A stretch of 64,000 nt of DNA, taken from contig JAMWZW010000003.1 of the NCBI GenBank assembly GCA_024281995.1, forward strand, positions 62,001 through 126,000. Reading direction: 5' to 3'. This DNA comes from Nitrosomonas sp. (GTDB lineage: Bacteria; Pseudomonadota; Gammaproteobacteria; Burkholderiales; Nitrosomonadaceae). A model generated the notes under the pieces. It saw only the letters and a program-made list of their open reading frames with translations. It had not been told where the DNA came from and made no database searches. Within the stretch, counting starts at the first letter, position 1, and the number at the start of each line of letters is the position of its first letter. Made by a program: the position numbers and the translations under genes. Of this stretch, positions 48,715-58,095 are shown piece by piece.

Positions 48715-51180
48715 TTAATGCACCCTGAATGAGCCACGCAAAATTTCATGAGACAGATTGTAGCCTTGGTTGATTGTCTGCAAGATCTTGCCAATATCCG
48801 TTTCAAGATTAATATTTAAACGGAAAGCTCGTCCATCTTTCACATCAGGATTATTCCCTAATAGCGATAGCTTGACTACTAGATCATGCGTCAGCGATTT
48901 ATCGAGGTGCAGGGATAATTCTGAATAATGGAAGTTTTGCAGAGCCTGTAACAATAAATTCATTTCTTCGCCGGCGGAAGCGAGCAGTTGCGAAGCTTTT
49001 TCAGATTTGAAATGCAATACACCGGGTGTTTTTGCAGCAAGGTGACCATTCGTTATCGCAACTTGGTTCTTTTCCAGCGTCAGTGGAATTTGACCATCAA
49101 GCCGCCCGCTTCCCGTCAGTCCGTCAACTTGAATAAAATTAAAAAAATTATCCAGATCAACATCGTTGATGCGAATCAGCAAATCCGAGCGTTTTGCAGC
49201 AGGATCAATGACCGTAGGAACTAATGATACCGTACCATCCATTAGAGAAAATTGTGTTTTTTCGAGTTTGAGACGTGGGGAATCAGCGTTTTCGATTTGA
49301 TAGGAAACCAACAGATTTTTCAGCGGAATCCCAGAAACAATGCGTTTGACTGTGATTTTTTGATGAGGGGGGCTGCTGAGCGATAATAAATCTGTTAAAT
49401 CTAGCGCGACATTTAAATCATCTATCGTTGTATCTTCATAGGCGAACGACAAATTGTTGAGCCTAAACGCTCCACGGCTGCTGCGTATACCTGTTGTAGA
49501 CCATTTAAATTGTGCATTTGCATTGATTTGGCCGGTGACGTTTTCGAGCGCTGCAAGAGCGGGTGATAGTTTACTTGGTTGCAAGCCTTGGGGGGAAAAC
49601 TTCAGCGGAGCAATTTTTGCCGTTAACATGCCGTTTGCGTCTTCTGGCGCATAGTTGCCAGTGATTTTTAAAAAACGTAAATCATTTATATCACCAGCGA
49701 TATTTAATGCATATAACGGTGGTTTTCCAGCAGCAGCTTGGTTGCGGACATTACCGGTAATAGATACTGGTGAGAAAGCAGGCTCTGACGCTAAATGCCG
49801 CAGTTGGCCAATGGCAAAATCCGCGGCATGTCCCATTTCTTTATCGTTGAGGTATAAAGTAGCCGAGATTGCTTTCAACTGCACCTGGTATTGCGGTAAA
49901 GATAAAGCTGCTCCGCTGAGCGTAAATTCTCCCTGATATGGCGCCTTATCATCCAAATTTCCGCTTAAGGCTATTGTGCCAGGATGTAGCTGTACTTCGA
50001 TTTCTGCAGAATCTGGACGTTTAACGTGCATGTCAACGTTGCCGAGTGATAGAGTGATTTGATGGGCAAGGGCAAACCCTTGTGGATTGCGCATTATATC
50101 TACATCTGCCTGCGCGATAGTGAATTGCGGTGAATTTTTGAGATTTACTGGATAGGAGGTATCGACCTTCCCAAGTGAGATTTGCGCGGGATTGCGTAAT
50201 CCAAGCAACCAATGATCGGCTTTAACATCTGCTCGCATCGGTAGTACAAAAGCAAGTTTCTGAATTTTCAACGTATCGCTGGAAAATTCACCGCCATCTG
50301 CCGCCAAATCAATTTCCCCCTGCCAGGAACCGGACGATTGGCGAACGTTTCCTGATATTGTGAGGTTATCCAGCGCCGCGTCCCGTAGCGCAAAAGTTGC
50401 AGATTCACCACTATCTTGCGATGTAGCCGGTTTTCCGGGCACTGTGTTGATCGGCAAATGAACGCCTGTCAATTCAAGCTTGGTCTGCAGATGCTGTAAC
50501 TGCAATGCCGTAAACGCAAAGCTTGCCTCGCCCCCAAAGCTGGAAATTTTGGCTTCAGGCAAATTTAACTGTCCATCCGCGACTAAAAGCTTACCTTGAA
50601 TATTTCCTTTTTGATCAACAGCCGCTGTCAACGTAACATCGGATTGAGCCAGATCACCGGAAATATCGGCCTTGAGTTGTATTGACTGGCCTCCGGTTTG
50701 AATTTCAACCGTGTTTCCTGACAGGGTAATATTGGTTTTTCCTGTTGCGGAATGAAGTTGAATTGTTGTATTGGCAATAGTAAGGATGGGTAACCAAGGA
50801 ATAGAAATATTGTTTCCGGAAGTTGCCGTCATCGCGGGCATCGCATCGGAGGATTGTCGCTTACTCAGATCGACAGTCATGTGCAAGCCATCCATCGCGA
50901 CTTTGACCGGCTTGCCAGCGAGTAGATCCGATAAATCCCAGGTCACGGCAAGATCATCCAGATGTAATTCGCGGTTTTTGCCTGCGACCAAGCCTTGCAA
51001 CTGGAAGGCGTTGAATGAAAGATCGAGGGATTCGATAGACTGCACGGGAAGTTCCTGCTTGCTTAATTGATTGCGGATGACCGTTTCCAATAGAGGATTG
51101 CGAAATGCATATAAACCCATCACGATCAGAGTGATGAAGCTAATCAGAATCAGCAAGCCATTTTTTAGATACTTTCCCAT
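48715..51180 (-). CDS. ydbH: YdbH-like AsmA-family intermembrane lipid-transport protein
   Basis: The 821-residue protein has one N-terminal transmembrane helix (LLILISFITLIVMGLYAF) and a long beta-rich periplasmic part of repeated AsmA/TamB-like strands (e.g. LDDLAVTWDLSDLLAGKPVK, KISSFGGEASFAFTALQLQH). The C-terminus carries SRSDLLIRINDVDLDNFF-like wording (here KRSDLLIRINDVDLDNFFNF) typical of YdbH. With YnbE and YdbL it forms the third AsmA-like phospholipid bridge known in E. coli beside TamB and YhdP. Confidence 0.88.
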   Translation of the reverse strand: MGKYLKNGLLILISFITLIVMGLYAFRNPLLETVIRNQLSKQELPVQSIESLDLSFNAFQLQGLVAGKNRELHLDDLAVTWDLSDLLAGKPVKVAMDGLHMTVDLSKRQSSDAMPAMTATSGNNISIPWLPILTIANTTIQLHSATGKTNITLSGNTVEIQTGGQSIQLKADISGDLAQSDVTLTAAVDQKGNIQGKLLVADGQLNLPEAKISSFGGEASFAFTALQLQHLQTKLELTGVHLPINTVPGKPATSQDSGESATFALRDAALDNLTISGNVRQSSGSWQGEIDLAADGGEFSSDTLKIQKLAFVLPMRADVKADHWLLGLRNPAQISLGKVDTSYPVNLKNSPQFTIAQADVDIMRNPQGFALAHQITLSLGNVDMHVKRPDSAEIEVQLHPGTIALSGNLDDKAPYQGEFTLSGAALSLPQYQVQLKAISATLYLNDKEMGHAADFAIGQLRHLASEPAFSPVSITGNVRNQAAAGKPPLYALNIAGDINDLRFLKITGNYAPEDANGMLTAKIAPLKFSPQGLQPSKLSPALAALENVTGQINANAQFKWSTTGIRSSRGAFRLNNLSFAYEDTTIDDLNVALDLTDLLSLSSPPHQKITVKRIVSGIPLKNLLVSYQIENADSPRLKLEKTQFSLMDGTVSLVPTVIDPAAKRSDLLIRINDVDLDNFFNFIQVDGLTGSGRLDGQIPLTLEKNQVAITNGHLAAKTPGVLHFKSEKASQLLASAGEEMNLLLQALQNFHYSELSLHLDKSLTHDLVVKLSLLGNNPDVKDGRAFRLNINLETDIGKILQTINQGYNLSHEILRGSFRVH

Positions 51181-51218
51181 GCGGTAAACTGTATGTTATT
51201 GCAGAAAATAACTTTTTC

Positions 51219-51277
51219 TCGATTATGAATCTTGTTGATAACGCAGACTCAACTTTATGACAAGATATCATAATCGA
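51219..51277. promoter_or_regulatory. long imperfect inverted repeat in a divergent promoter region
   Basis: TCGATTATGAATCTTG (51219-51234) pairs with CAAGATATCATAATCGA (51261-51277) with one unpaired base, a 16-bp stem around a 26-nt loop. It lies between ydbH (minus) and the YdjM-like gene (plus). Could be a bipartite operator or an RNA hairpin in the ydbH leader. Confidence 0.4.
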
Positions 51278-51382
51278 AGTCTCGCAGTATCTTATACTTG
51301 GAAAGCATGAGCAGATTGCCTATTAACTGTTTTTTCCATACTTAATGTTTCATCAGGTATCAATTTTTTTATATTTAAAACT

Positions 51383-52393
51383 ATGGACTTACTCACCCAA
51401 GGATTACTCGGCACCGCAATGGCGCAAGCCGGGGCGAAGCAACAAGAAATACGCATCGCAACCGGCATCGGTTTTTTGGCAGGCATTGCAGCGGATGTGG
51501 ATATCCTGATCCAATCGGAAAATGATCCGCTGTTGAATATCGAATTTCACCGCCATTTCACGCATTCACTGTTTTTCGTGCCGCTTGGCGCCTTGCTTGT
51601 AGCATTGCTGCTGTGGCCGTTGTTGCGCAAGCGCTTGCCGTTTTCCCGGTTATATCTGTTTACTTTTCTCGGTTATTGCTTGAGCGGCATGCTCGATGCA
51701 TTCACCAGTTATGGCACGAATTTGCTGTGGCCGGTGAGCGATGCGCGCGTGGCGTTGAATATCATCTCGGTATTGGATCCTGCTTTTACGCTGATTCTTT
51801 TGATTGCCGGCGTGATAGCATTTAGACGATATAGCCGTACAATGGCGCGGTTTGGATTATTGCTGGCAGCGGTTTATCTATCGTTTGGCTGGTTGCAATG
51901 GCAACGCGCCGAAAACGTGGCCGAATCGTTGATTGCAGAAAGAGGGCACCGTGCAGAACAACTGCTGGTCAAACCGACGCTCGCCAATTTAGTATTGTGG
52001 CGCGCGATTTACGAATTCGACGGCAAATTCCATGTCGACGCGATCCGCGTCGGCCTATTTTCCGAACCGCGCATCTATCCCGGCGAAGCGGTCGACAAAT
52101 TCGTATTGGAGCGCGATTTGAATGGTTTACCAGCTTCCTCCGTCCTGGCGCAGGATATCGCGCGCTTCAGCCATTTCTCGTCGGGATTCCTCACCATCCG
52201 CCCGGAACAGCCAAACGTGCTCGTGGACGTGCGCTATTCTAACTTACCCACCACAACCGCACCGCTGTGGGGCATCGAAATCGATCCGGATCAACCGGAT
52301 CAACATGCGCAATACAAGCTCTATCGCGATTCATCCAGCGCTACACGGGAGAAGTTTTTGAAGTTGCTGTTGGGCGAGCATATGTTGGATTGA
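51383..52393 (+). CDS. YdjM-family membrane-bound metal-dependent hydrolase-like protein
   Basis: The 336-residue protein has several transmembrane helices after the family motif MDLLTQGLLGTAMAQAG..DVDILIQ..FHRHFTHSLFFVP, where Asp and His residues (HRHFTH) could bind metal. E. coli YdjM is LexA-regulated and of unknown activity. A soluble region of about 150 residues follows the last helix. Stands alone before the conflict gene. Confidence 0.75.
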   Translation: MDLLTQGLLGTAMAQAGAKQQEIRIATGIGFLAGIAADVDILIQSENDPLLNIEFHRHFTHSLFFVPLGALLVALLLWPLLRKRLPFSRLYLFTFLGYCLSGMLDAFTSYGTNLLWPVSDARVALNIISVLDPAFTLILLIAGVIAFRRYSRTMARFGLLLAAVYLSFGWLQWQRAENVAESLIAERGHRAEQLLVKPTLANLVLWRAIYEFDGKFHVDAIRVGLFSEPRIYPGEAVDKFVLERDLNGLPASSVLAQDIARFSHFSSGFLTIRPEQPNVLVDVRYSNLPTTTAPLWGIEIDPDQPDQHAQYKLYRDSSSATREKFLKLLLGEHMLD

Positions 52394-52482
52394 TACAAAT
52401 CGATTTTACAGCTATCTATTTTGATAAACTTTCAGCCGATTTTCGCTTATGACCCGATTTTCTCTCCCTTTTCTGTTTGACC

Positions 52483-55215
52483 ATGCGAGTCTATCTTTCA
52501 TCCACATTGAACGATCTGGGGCCTGAGCGCGAAGCAGTTCGGAAAGCCCTGAGCGGTCATTTTACGGTTGTTGAAAGCTATATTGCCGACGAGCGCAGTG
52601 TCCGCGAAAGTTGTTTGGCGGATGTGGCGGGTTGCGATCTCTATATTGGAATTATCGGTCGTCGTTACGGATTCATTCCTTCCGGGCAGCCTTTTTCCAT
52701 TACGGAACTAGAATACCGGCAGGCGCGCAAACATAAGCTACCGGCACTGATCTTCATCAAGGACAATGACGCGATCCTGGGTCCATTTTACGATGCAGTC
52801 ACCCAAGAGAATCCGCCGGATCTGATCGAATCGTTCCGGCAGCTCGTCAATAGCGGTACTGAAGAGGCCGGGCGTCCCGTAATTTTCAAAACACCGGAAG
52901 ATCTCAAGGAACAGGTACTGAAAGCTCTCTTACGTTATTCCCAGCGCAAAAGTAATATTCCACCAAAACGTATTGCAGGCCGTCCATACCCCGGTTTGCG
53001 CGCCTTTTTGCCCGCCGAATCGGATCGATTCTTCGGCCGGGATGCGGAAATCGAAGCGTTGGCTGAACGGCTCATTGCACGTAGCGAGTGTTTTCTCGCG
53101 GTGATCGGGCCTTCGGGCTCGGGTAAATCCTCGCTGATATACGCAGGGCTTATTCCAGTCCTTACGGAGAGTTCTATCGTAGGGGGTATTCGCTGGATTC
53201 CAATCAGTTTTTCCCCGCGCGAATTGGGCGATGATCCGTTCCAGTCCCTGGCGGCTGCCTTGAGCAAATCATTTCCAGACCAAAACTGGCGTGTTCCGGA
53301 TCTGACGCAGCGGCTACGAACGCATCCAACCGAGATTGCCACTGTGGTGAGCGATGCTCTGGGGTCAGTTGGCGCAGCCGTCCAGCTTCTGCTGTTCGTT
53401 GATCAATTTGAAGAAGTATTTGCCAGTAAAGTGGATGATGCTGCACGGAGTAACTTTTTTAAATTGCTGACTGCTGCGGTTGAGTCTCCGTTGGTGCGCG
53501 TGGTGATCGCGATGCGTTCTGATTTTTACAACCAATGGCCGCAAGATGAAATCTGCATCGCGTTACTGCGCTCGGGACATTTCCCGGTTGCCGTGCCGGG
53601 GCCGGCAGCGTTAGAAAAAATGATCACCGGTCCAGCTCAGGCAGCAGGACTGACTATCTCCCCGCGCTTGGTGCAGCGCATTCTGGATGACACTGGATCA
53701 GGTCCGGGGGCATTGGCGCTGGTTGAGTTTGCTTTATCCTTGTTATATGACAAAAAGGAAAAGGATAGCGATGTGCTGACCGAAACAGCTTACACCGCCA
53801 TGGGGGGTGTTGCCGGTGCGATCAACGGTTTGGCTGAACAAGCGGTTACGCAGACTGAGGAAGCGCTTCAGCAAAATGCGAAAGTATTAGTATTGGATGA
53901 GGAAGTCATTTCACGTTTGTTTCTGGCCATCGCCAGCGTCGAGCAGCGCGATAATGAAACGGGCGGTGCGTTGGCTGTGGTGCGCCGCCGTGCAATCAAG
54001 AGTGATTTGCCTGGGGCTGCTTTGATCTTGGTTCAGCGACTTGTTGACAAGCGTATTCTGGTCAGCCGGGAAGGCAGTAACGGACAACCGGCTGTTTATG
54101 AAGTGGGGCACGAAGCGGTATTCAGCCACTGGGAACGTTTCAAGGACTGGTACGCACGCTATGCAGCGGATCTGGCGCTGTACCGTCAGGCCGAGCAGGC
54201 GGCGCGCGACTGGGATCGGCAGCAACGCCTCCCGGTGCTGAAATGGGGGTGGGAGCGGCAAAGACCCGCCATTGCAGCGCTGGCCAGACTGAACCTAATG
54301 GTTGTAACGGCATCCGGCTCTGATTTCAGCGATCCGATGATTACGCTTTGGCATCAGCTCGAAAAGCAATTGGAACAACCGTTGCGCCAATTTCTTTACC
54401 CGGAACCGCTGATACTGCTTGAAGAACTCAACACCGATGAGACGCCGCACCAGCGGCGCGAGGAAATCGGCCTGCGCCTCAATCAGATGGGCGATCCACG
54501 ACGCGGTGTAGGATTGAATGGCAATGGTCTGCCCGATATTGTGTGGATAGACATCCCGGCCGGTGAAGTTATCCTGGAAACTGCATCACGAGAACGCTTT
54601 GCAGTGCCACCGTTTCGCCTGGCCCGCTACCCGATTACGTGGATGCAATACCGCGCCTTTCTCGATGCTGAGGATGGTTATTGCAATCCAGCCTGGTGGG
54701 AGCATGATAGTTTGAGGGAGGAGAAATCCGGTCAGCAGCTTTGGTCTTTTACCAATTATCCGGTGATCAATGTCTCTTGGTCCGATGCAGTGGCCTACTG
54801 CCGCTGGCTGAGTGAAAAACTGCGGTTGCCGATTCGATTGCCCACCGAGTGGGAATGGCAATGGGCTGCTGCCGGGGGTGCGCAGCAAGACTATTCATGG
54901 GGCGATGAGTGGAACGGGCAGCGCGCAAACAGTTCTGAGGCAGGCATTGGACGTACGGTTGCGGTAGGCTGTTATCCGCTGGGCCGCAGCCCATTCGGGG
55001 TAGACGATATGACAGGCAACGTCTATCAGTATTGCCTGAGTTCATACGAGCAGCCGGGGGATGTTTCCTTGATTTCGAGTGAGCCCCGCGTGGTGCGCGG
55101 TGGTTCCTGGGACCATGATTTATACTTCGTGCGCACGTCGGTGCGCTACTTCTCGCCGGGCGGTCGCAGCGTCAGTTTCGGCTTCCGGGTATTATGTTCG
55201 TCCCCCATCGAATAG
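52483..55215 (+). CDS. DUF4062-STAND NTPase-FGE conflict protein
   Basis: The ATG at 52483 gives 910 residues. Residues 1-110: DUF4062, a TIR-like nucleotide-signal/effector domain (MRVYLSSTLNDLGPEREAV, DLYIGIIGRRYGFIP). Residues about 165-450: STAND-type AAA NTPase (PYPGLRAF, Walker A GPSGSGKSS 209-217, Walker B LLLFVDQFEEVF 302-313) with a helical tail. Residues about 685-905: FGE/SUMF1-type C-lectin fold (PITWMQYRAFL, NYPVINVSWSDAVAYCRWLS, LPTEWEWQWAAAGG, DDMTGNVYQYC, RGGSWD, FGFRVL). The architecture matches NTP-dependent biological conflict proteins: a sensor at the C-terminus, NTPase switch, effector at the N-terminus. It ends next to a toxin-antitoxin pair. Confidence 0.85.
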   Translation: MRVYLSSTLNDLGPEREAVRKALSGHFTVVESYIADERSVRESCLADVAGCDLYIGIIGRRYGFIPSGQPFSITELEYRQARKHKLPALIFIKDNDAILGPFYDAVTQENPPDLIESFRQLVNSGTEEAGRPVIFKTPEDLKEQVLKALLRYSQRKSNIPPKRIAGRPYPGLRAFLPAESDRFFGRDAEIEALAERLIARSECFLAVIGPSGSGKSSLIYAGLIPVLTESSIVGGIRWIPISFSPRELGDDPFQSLAAALSKSFPDQNWRVPDLTQRLRTHPTEIATVVSDALGSVGAAVQLLLFVDQFEEVFASKVDDAARSNFFKLLTAAVESPLVRVVIAMRSDFYNQWPQDEICIALLRSGHFPVAVPGPAALEKMITGPAQAAGLTISPRLVQRILDDTGSGPGALALVEFALSLLYDKKEKDSDVLTETAYTAMGGVAGAINGLAEQAVTQTEEALQQNAKVLVLDEEVISRLFLAIASVEQRDNETGGALAVVRRRAIKSDLPGAALILVQRLVDKRILVSREGSNGQPAVYEVGHEAVFSHWERFKDWYARYAADLALYRQAEQAARDWDRQQRLPVLKWGWERQRPAIAALARLNLMVVTASGSDFSDPMITLWHQLEKQLEQPLRQFLYPEPLILLEELNTDETPHQRREEIGLRLNQMGDPRRGVGLNGNGLPDIVWIDIPAGEVILETASRERFAVPPFRLARYPITWMQYRAFLDAEDGYCNPAWWEHDSLREEKSGQQLWSFTNYPVINVSWSDAVAYCRWLSEKLRLPIRLPTEWEWQWAAAGGAQQDYSWGDEWNGQRANSSEAGIGRTVAVGCYPLGRSPFGVDDMTGNVYQYCLSSYEQPGDVSLISSEPRVVRGGSWDHDLYFVRTSVRYFSPGGRSVSFGFRVLCSSPIE

Positions 55216-55285
55216 CGGATCACCGGCGCGCTGAATGCTGATGCGCTGGTTTGCTGTTCACTGTTGCCTTAAGACAAAATAGACA

Positions 55286-55305
55286 ATACGTACGTGAATA
55301 CGTAT
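55286..55305. promoter_or_regulatory. operator-like palindrome of the toxin-antitoxin operon
   Basis: ATACGTA (55286-55292) and TACGTAT (55299-55305) are perfect 7-bp arms with a 6-bp spacer, 23 bp before the antitoxin ATG. YefM/Phd antitoxins autoregulate by binding such paired palindromes. Confidence 0.6.
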
Positions 55306-55327
55306 GATGGGCTATTGGGAGGTATTT

Positions 55328-55570
55328 ATGACAACGTTGAATGTAACCGAAGCCAGGGCTAAATTATATAACTTAATCGATGAAACGGTATCCAGCCACA
55401 AGCCTATTATTATTAAAGGGAAAAGATCGAATGCGGTATTGCTTTCCGAGGAAGATTGGAATGCCATCAATGAAACACTTTATTTAGTTTCCATGCCTGG
55501 CATGCGTGAATCAATTATGGAAGGCTTACAAACCAGCACTGATGCTTGCAGTAAAGACCTGGATTGGTGA
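55328..55570 (+). CDS. YefM/Phd-type antitoxin
   Basis: The ATG at 55328, preceded by GGGAGG, gives 80 residues; the longer frame from 55304 overlaps the operator. The N-terminus TTLNVTEARAKLYNLIDETV and KRSNAVLLSEEDWNAINETL is the Phd/YefM DNA-binding fold; the acidic C-terminus would wrap the toxin. The stop overlaps the toxin start. Confidence 0.9.
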   Translation: MTTLNVTEARAKLYNLIDETVSSHKPIIIKGKRSNAVLLSEEDWNAINETLYLVSMPGMRESIMEGLQTSTDACSKDLDW

Positions 55571-55830
55571 TGTGGGTGCTTTGCTATACCCATCAAGCGA
55601 TAATCGATGCCAAAAAACTTGCGGCAGCCGGGTTGAAACAAAAAGCGCTTGCATTGCTCGATGTTATTCGAAATGATCCATACCAAAATCCGCCTCCTTA
55701 TGAAAAATTAGTTGGCGATTTGTCGGGAGCTTATTCTCGCCGCATCAATATCCAGCACAGGCTTGTTTATCAAGTACTGGAAAAAGAAAAAATTGTTAAA
55801 GTATTGCGGTTGTGGACGCATTATGAGTAA
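55570..55830 (+). CDS. YoeB/Txe-type mRNA-interferase toxin
   Basis: The ATG at 55570 overlaps the antitoxin TGA (TGATG); a GTG one codon earlier is possible. 86 residues with Txe/YoeB landmarks: KLVGDLSGAYSRRINIQHRL, LVYQVL and the terminal catalytic LWTHYE (His-Tyr). YoeB cleaves mRNA in the ribosomal A site. The motif set looks intact, so the toxin should be active when the antitoxin is degraded. Confidence 0.9.
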   Translation: MWVLCYTHQAIIDAKKLAAAGLKQKALALLDVIRNDPYQNPPPYEKLVGDLSGAYSRRINIQHRLVYQVLEKEKIVKVLRLWTHYE

Positions 55831-55853
55831 AGCATTTCGCGAATGCTGTGTGC

Positions 55854-56570
55854 TTATTTTAAATATGCAATCCATTTGCGATACAACCGTTCAGCCACCG
55901 CATTCAACGCCGCCACACGTTCCGGCAAATTCTTTTCAATTTCCTCCAGCGATTGCACCGACGGTTCATTCAGGCTTGCCAACTCTTCTGCGCCGACGCT
56001 GCACCAGTCAATGACCAGGCGCTCGGTCATTTCGACGTGGCATTGCATGCCTAAATGCATGCCCAGCGCAAAAGCCTGGTTTTCACAATAGGGGCTCGAT
56101 AGGATGCAGGCGGCGCCTGAGGGAATGCTGAAGGCTTCGCCGTGCCAGTGAAAGCAATTGAAGGTTGTTAAATCACCGAACCATTCGCGCGCAACTGCGT
56201 TATCTGGAACACTCACTTCGCCCCAACCCATTTCCTTGACCGGGCTGACGCTAACGGTGCCGCCTAAGGCTTTGGCCATCAATTGTCCGCCCAGGCAGTG
56301 GCCAAGCACCGGCATGTCTGCGGCAACCGCCTGGCGGATCAACGACAAAGAATTTTCAATCCACGGTAAATCGTCATTGACACTCATCGGCCCGCCCATA
56401 AACACCAAGCCGCTGAATTCATCGATACTGACCGGTGGTTTTTCTCCGGCGTCTATTTTGATTAATCGCCACGGAATATGATTGTTGTCGAGAAATGTGG
56501 CAAAATAGCCGGGCCCTTCGATGGGTAAATGTCTAAAAATTGCAACCGGTTTCATGGAATTTCCTGCCAT
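55854..56570 (-). CDS. class I glutamine amidotransferase-like protein
   Basis: The 238-residue protein has the GATase1 nucleophile elbow VLGHCLGGQLMAKALGG (catalytic Cys) and FHWHGEAFSIP (catalytic His), GLVFMGGPMSV at the oxyanion site. Such stand-alone proteins resemble GMP-synthase-type amidotransferases or gamma-glutamyl hydrolases. Substrate unknown. It converges on the toxin gene. Confidence 0.85.
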   Translation of the reverse strand: MAGNSMKPVAIFRHLPIEGPGYFATFLDNNHIPWRLIKIDAGEKPPVSIDEFSGLVFMGGPMSVNDDLPWIENSLSLIRQAVAADMPVLGHCLGGQLMAKALGGTVSVSPVKEMGWGEVSVPDNAVAREWFGDLTTFNCFHWHGEAFSIPSGAACILSSPYCENQAFALGMHLGMQCHVEMTERLVIDWCSVGAEELASLNEPSVQSLEEIEKNLPERVAALNAVAERLYRKWIAYLK

Positions 56571-56709
56571 AATTTTTGAATGATTTGATAATGAATTTTA
56601 GCTTGTTTTGCGGCAATTTTTTGCTGAAAATCCGAGCCACCTTCTCTTTGAAAGCTGTGAAACACAATTGTAAATCCTTAATCGTCATCCACTTGAAACA
56701 GACCATCCC

Positions 56710-58092
56710 ATGTCAGTAACAAAACATTCATTCGCTGATCTAGTGCAAATTGAGCAGTTACGCAAAATAGAGTCTGGCCAAGCGGAACATTTATCGTACG
56801 CCAGTATTCAGGATATGCCGCGATCTGCCAGCGGTGATTTTAAGTATGCAGATTTTATTCAGCAATTGAGCACGCGCGCCAAGCGCTTGATTCAGGAAAA
56901 CGTATTGAACGGTGCCTTGCAGCAGCCACGTTTGCAATTTATCCGAGCTCGCTGGATATGTTGGATAGCCGCTGTTATTCTGGGTGGATTGGCTGCCAGC
57001 CAGGCAGTCAGTGAATTTTCCACACTCAATATTTACTGGTTGCTGGCTGTGTTATTGGGATTTAATACCATTTCGCTATTGCTGTGGTTATCAGGCATTA
57101 CCCTGAATCTGCAAAGTTTGAGCAGCGGCGTTGTCGCGCAGCTTGCCAGTTGGTTACCTTATCGGCACAAAAAAGATCCTACGATTGCTTCATTGGCGTC
57201 CCATGCCTGGTGGGAGAGCTGTTTGGCTGGAAACGTTGGGAAATGGCGCATTAGTGTATTGACGCACCAGTTCTGGCTGATTTATTTAATCGCAGGTATG
57301 GTTTTATTGATACTACTGATGCTGGCCAAGCAATACAATTTTGTCTGGGGCACCACATTGCTGCCGGACACTACTTTACCCAGGCTGACGCAAATTCTTG
57401 GTACGCCCTTGGAAGCGATAGGGTTGAAAATTCCCGACAACCAGCAAACTGCTGCAAGCCGAATCGGAGTGAGTCAGCAAGATGCCGAAACACGTATAGC
57501 CTGGGCTAGTTTTTTAATCGGTACCTTATTGATATACGGAATATTGCCGCGGCTTTTAGTGCTAAGTATTTCATTTGTGATGCAAAAATGGAGTGAATAC
57601 CGGTTTAGGTTGGATTTATATTTACCCTATTATATTGCGCTACGCCAGCGATTGATGGCGAGAGAAGCCAGAGTTGAAATCATTGATGCCGATCCGAATG
57701 CCGGTATTAAGCCCGCTGAAATTGACCTTCCACCGCAAAATGTCACCATTCCAGCCAATGCACAGGCATTTGGCATCGAACTGGACGATGACACATGCTG
57801 GCCAGAAGCAATGACATGCCGTTTCAATATCACTGATCAGGAATCCCATGATAGAGCGATGGCGCTGATCAAAAATCTCAAAGGCCCACTGTTATTGGGT
57901 GTTGCGGCGCATCGTTTGCCCGATCGCGGTGTGCAACGGTTAATCAAGGAGCTAGTCGATAATACCGCGGAGAAACCGTGGTTGATTTTGTTGAGCAAAC
58001 CATCGGTTTCAGTAACTAGTTCTCGTGAATTGGCCTGGTTCCGGCTTGCGGAAGCTTGCGGCATTCCCGCAGAACACGTTATTACCCGATAA
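56710..58092 (+). CDS. DUF2868 membrane protein
   Basis: 460 residues with about four transmembrane helices (WICWIAAVILGGLAASQAV, IYWLLAVLLGFNTISLLLWL, FWLIYLIAGMVLLILLMLA, FLIGTLLIYGILPRLLVLSI) and a soluble C-terminal part that includes LDDDTCWPEAM. This is the DUF2868 pattern, usually next to a DUF3482 GTPase, as here (3-nt gap). Function unknown; a membrane stress or transport device is only a guess. Confidence 0.8.
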   Translation: MSVTKHSFADLVQIEQLRKIESGQAEHLSYASIQDMPRSASGDFKYADFIQQLSTRAKRLIQENVLNGALQQPRLQFIRARWICWIAAVILGGLAASQAVSEFSTLNIYWLLAVLLGFNTISLLLWLSGITLNLQSLSSGVVAQLASWLPYRHKKDPTIASLASHAWWESCLAGNVGKWRISVLTHQFWLIYLIAGMVLLILLMLAKQYNFVWGTTLLPDTTLPRLTQILGTPLEAIGLKIPDNQQTAASRIGVSQQDAETRIAWASFLIGTLLIYGILPRLLVLSISFVMQKWSEYRFRLDLYLPYYIALRQRLMAREARVEIIDADPNAGIKPAEIDLPPQNVTIPANAQAFGIELDDDTCWPEAMTCRFNITDQESHDRAMALIKNLKGPLLLGVAAHRLPDRGVQRLIKELVDNTAEKPWLILLSKPSVSVTSSRELAWFRLAEACGIPAEHVITR

Positions 58093-58095
58093 ATC

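Noticed and set aside
55200-55300. DGR template repeat or accessory gene directly after the conflict gene
   Set aside because: No repeat of the variable segment and no RT frame in the following DNA.
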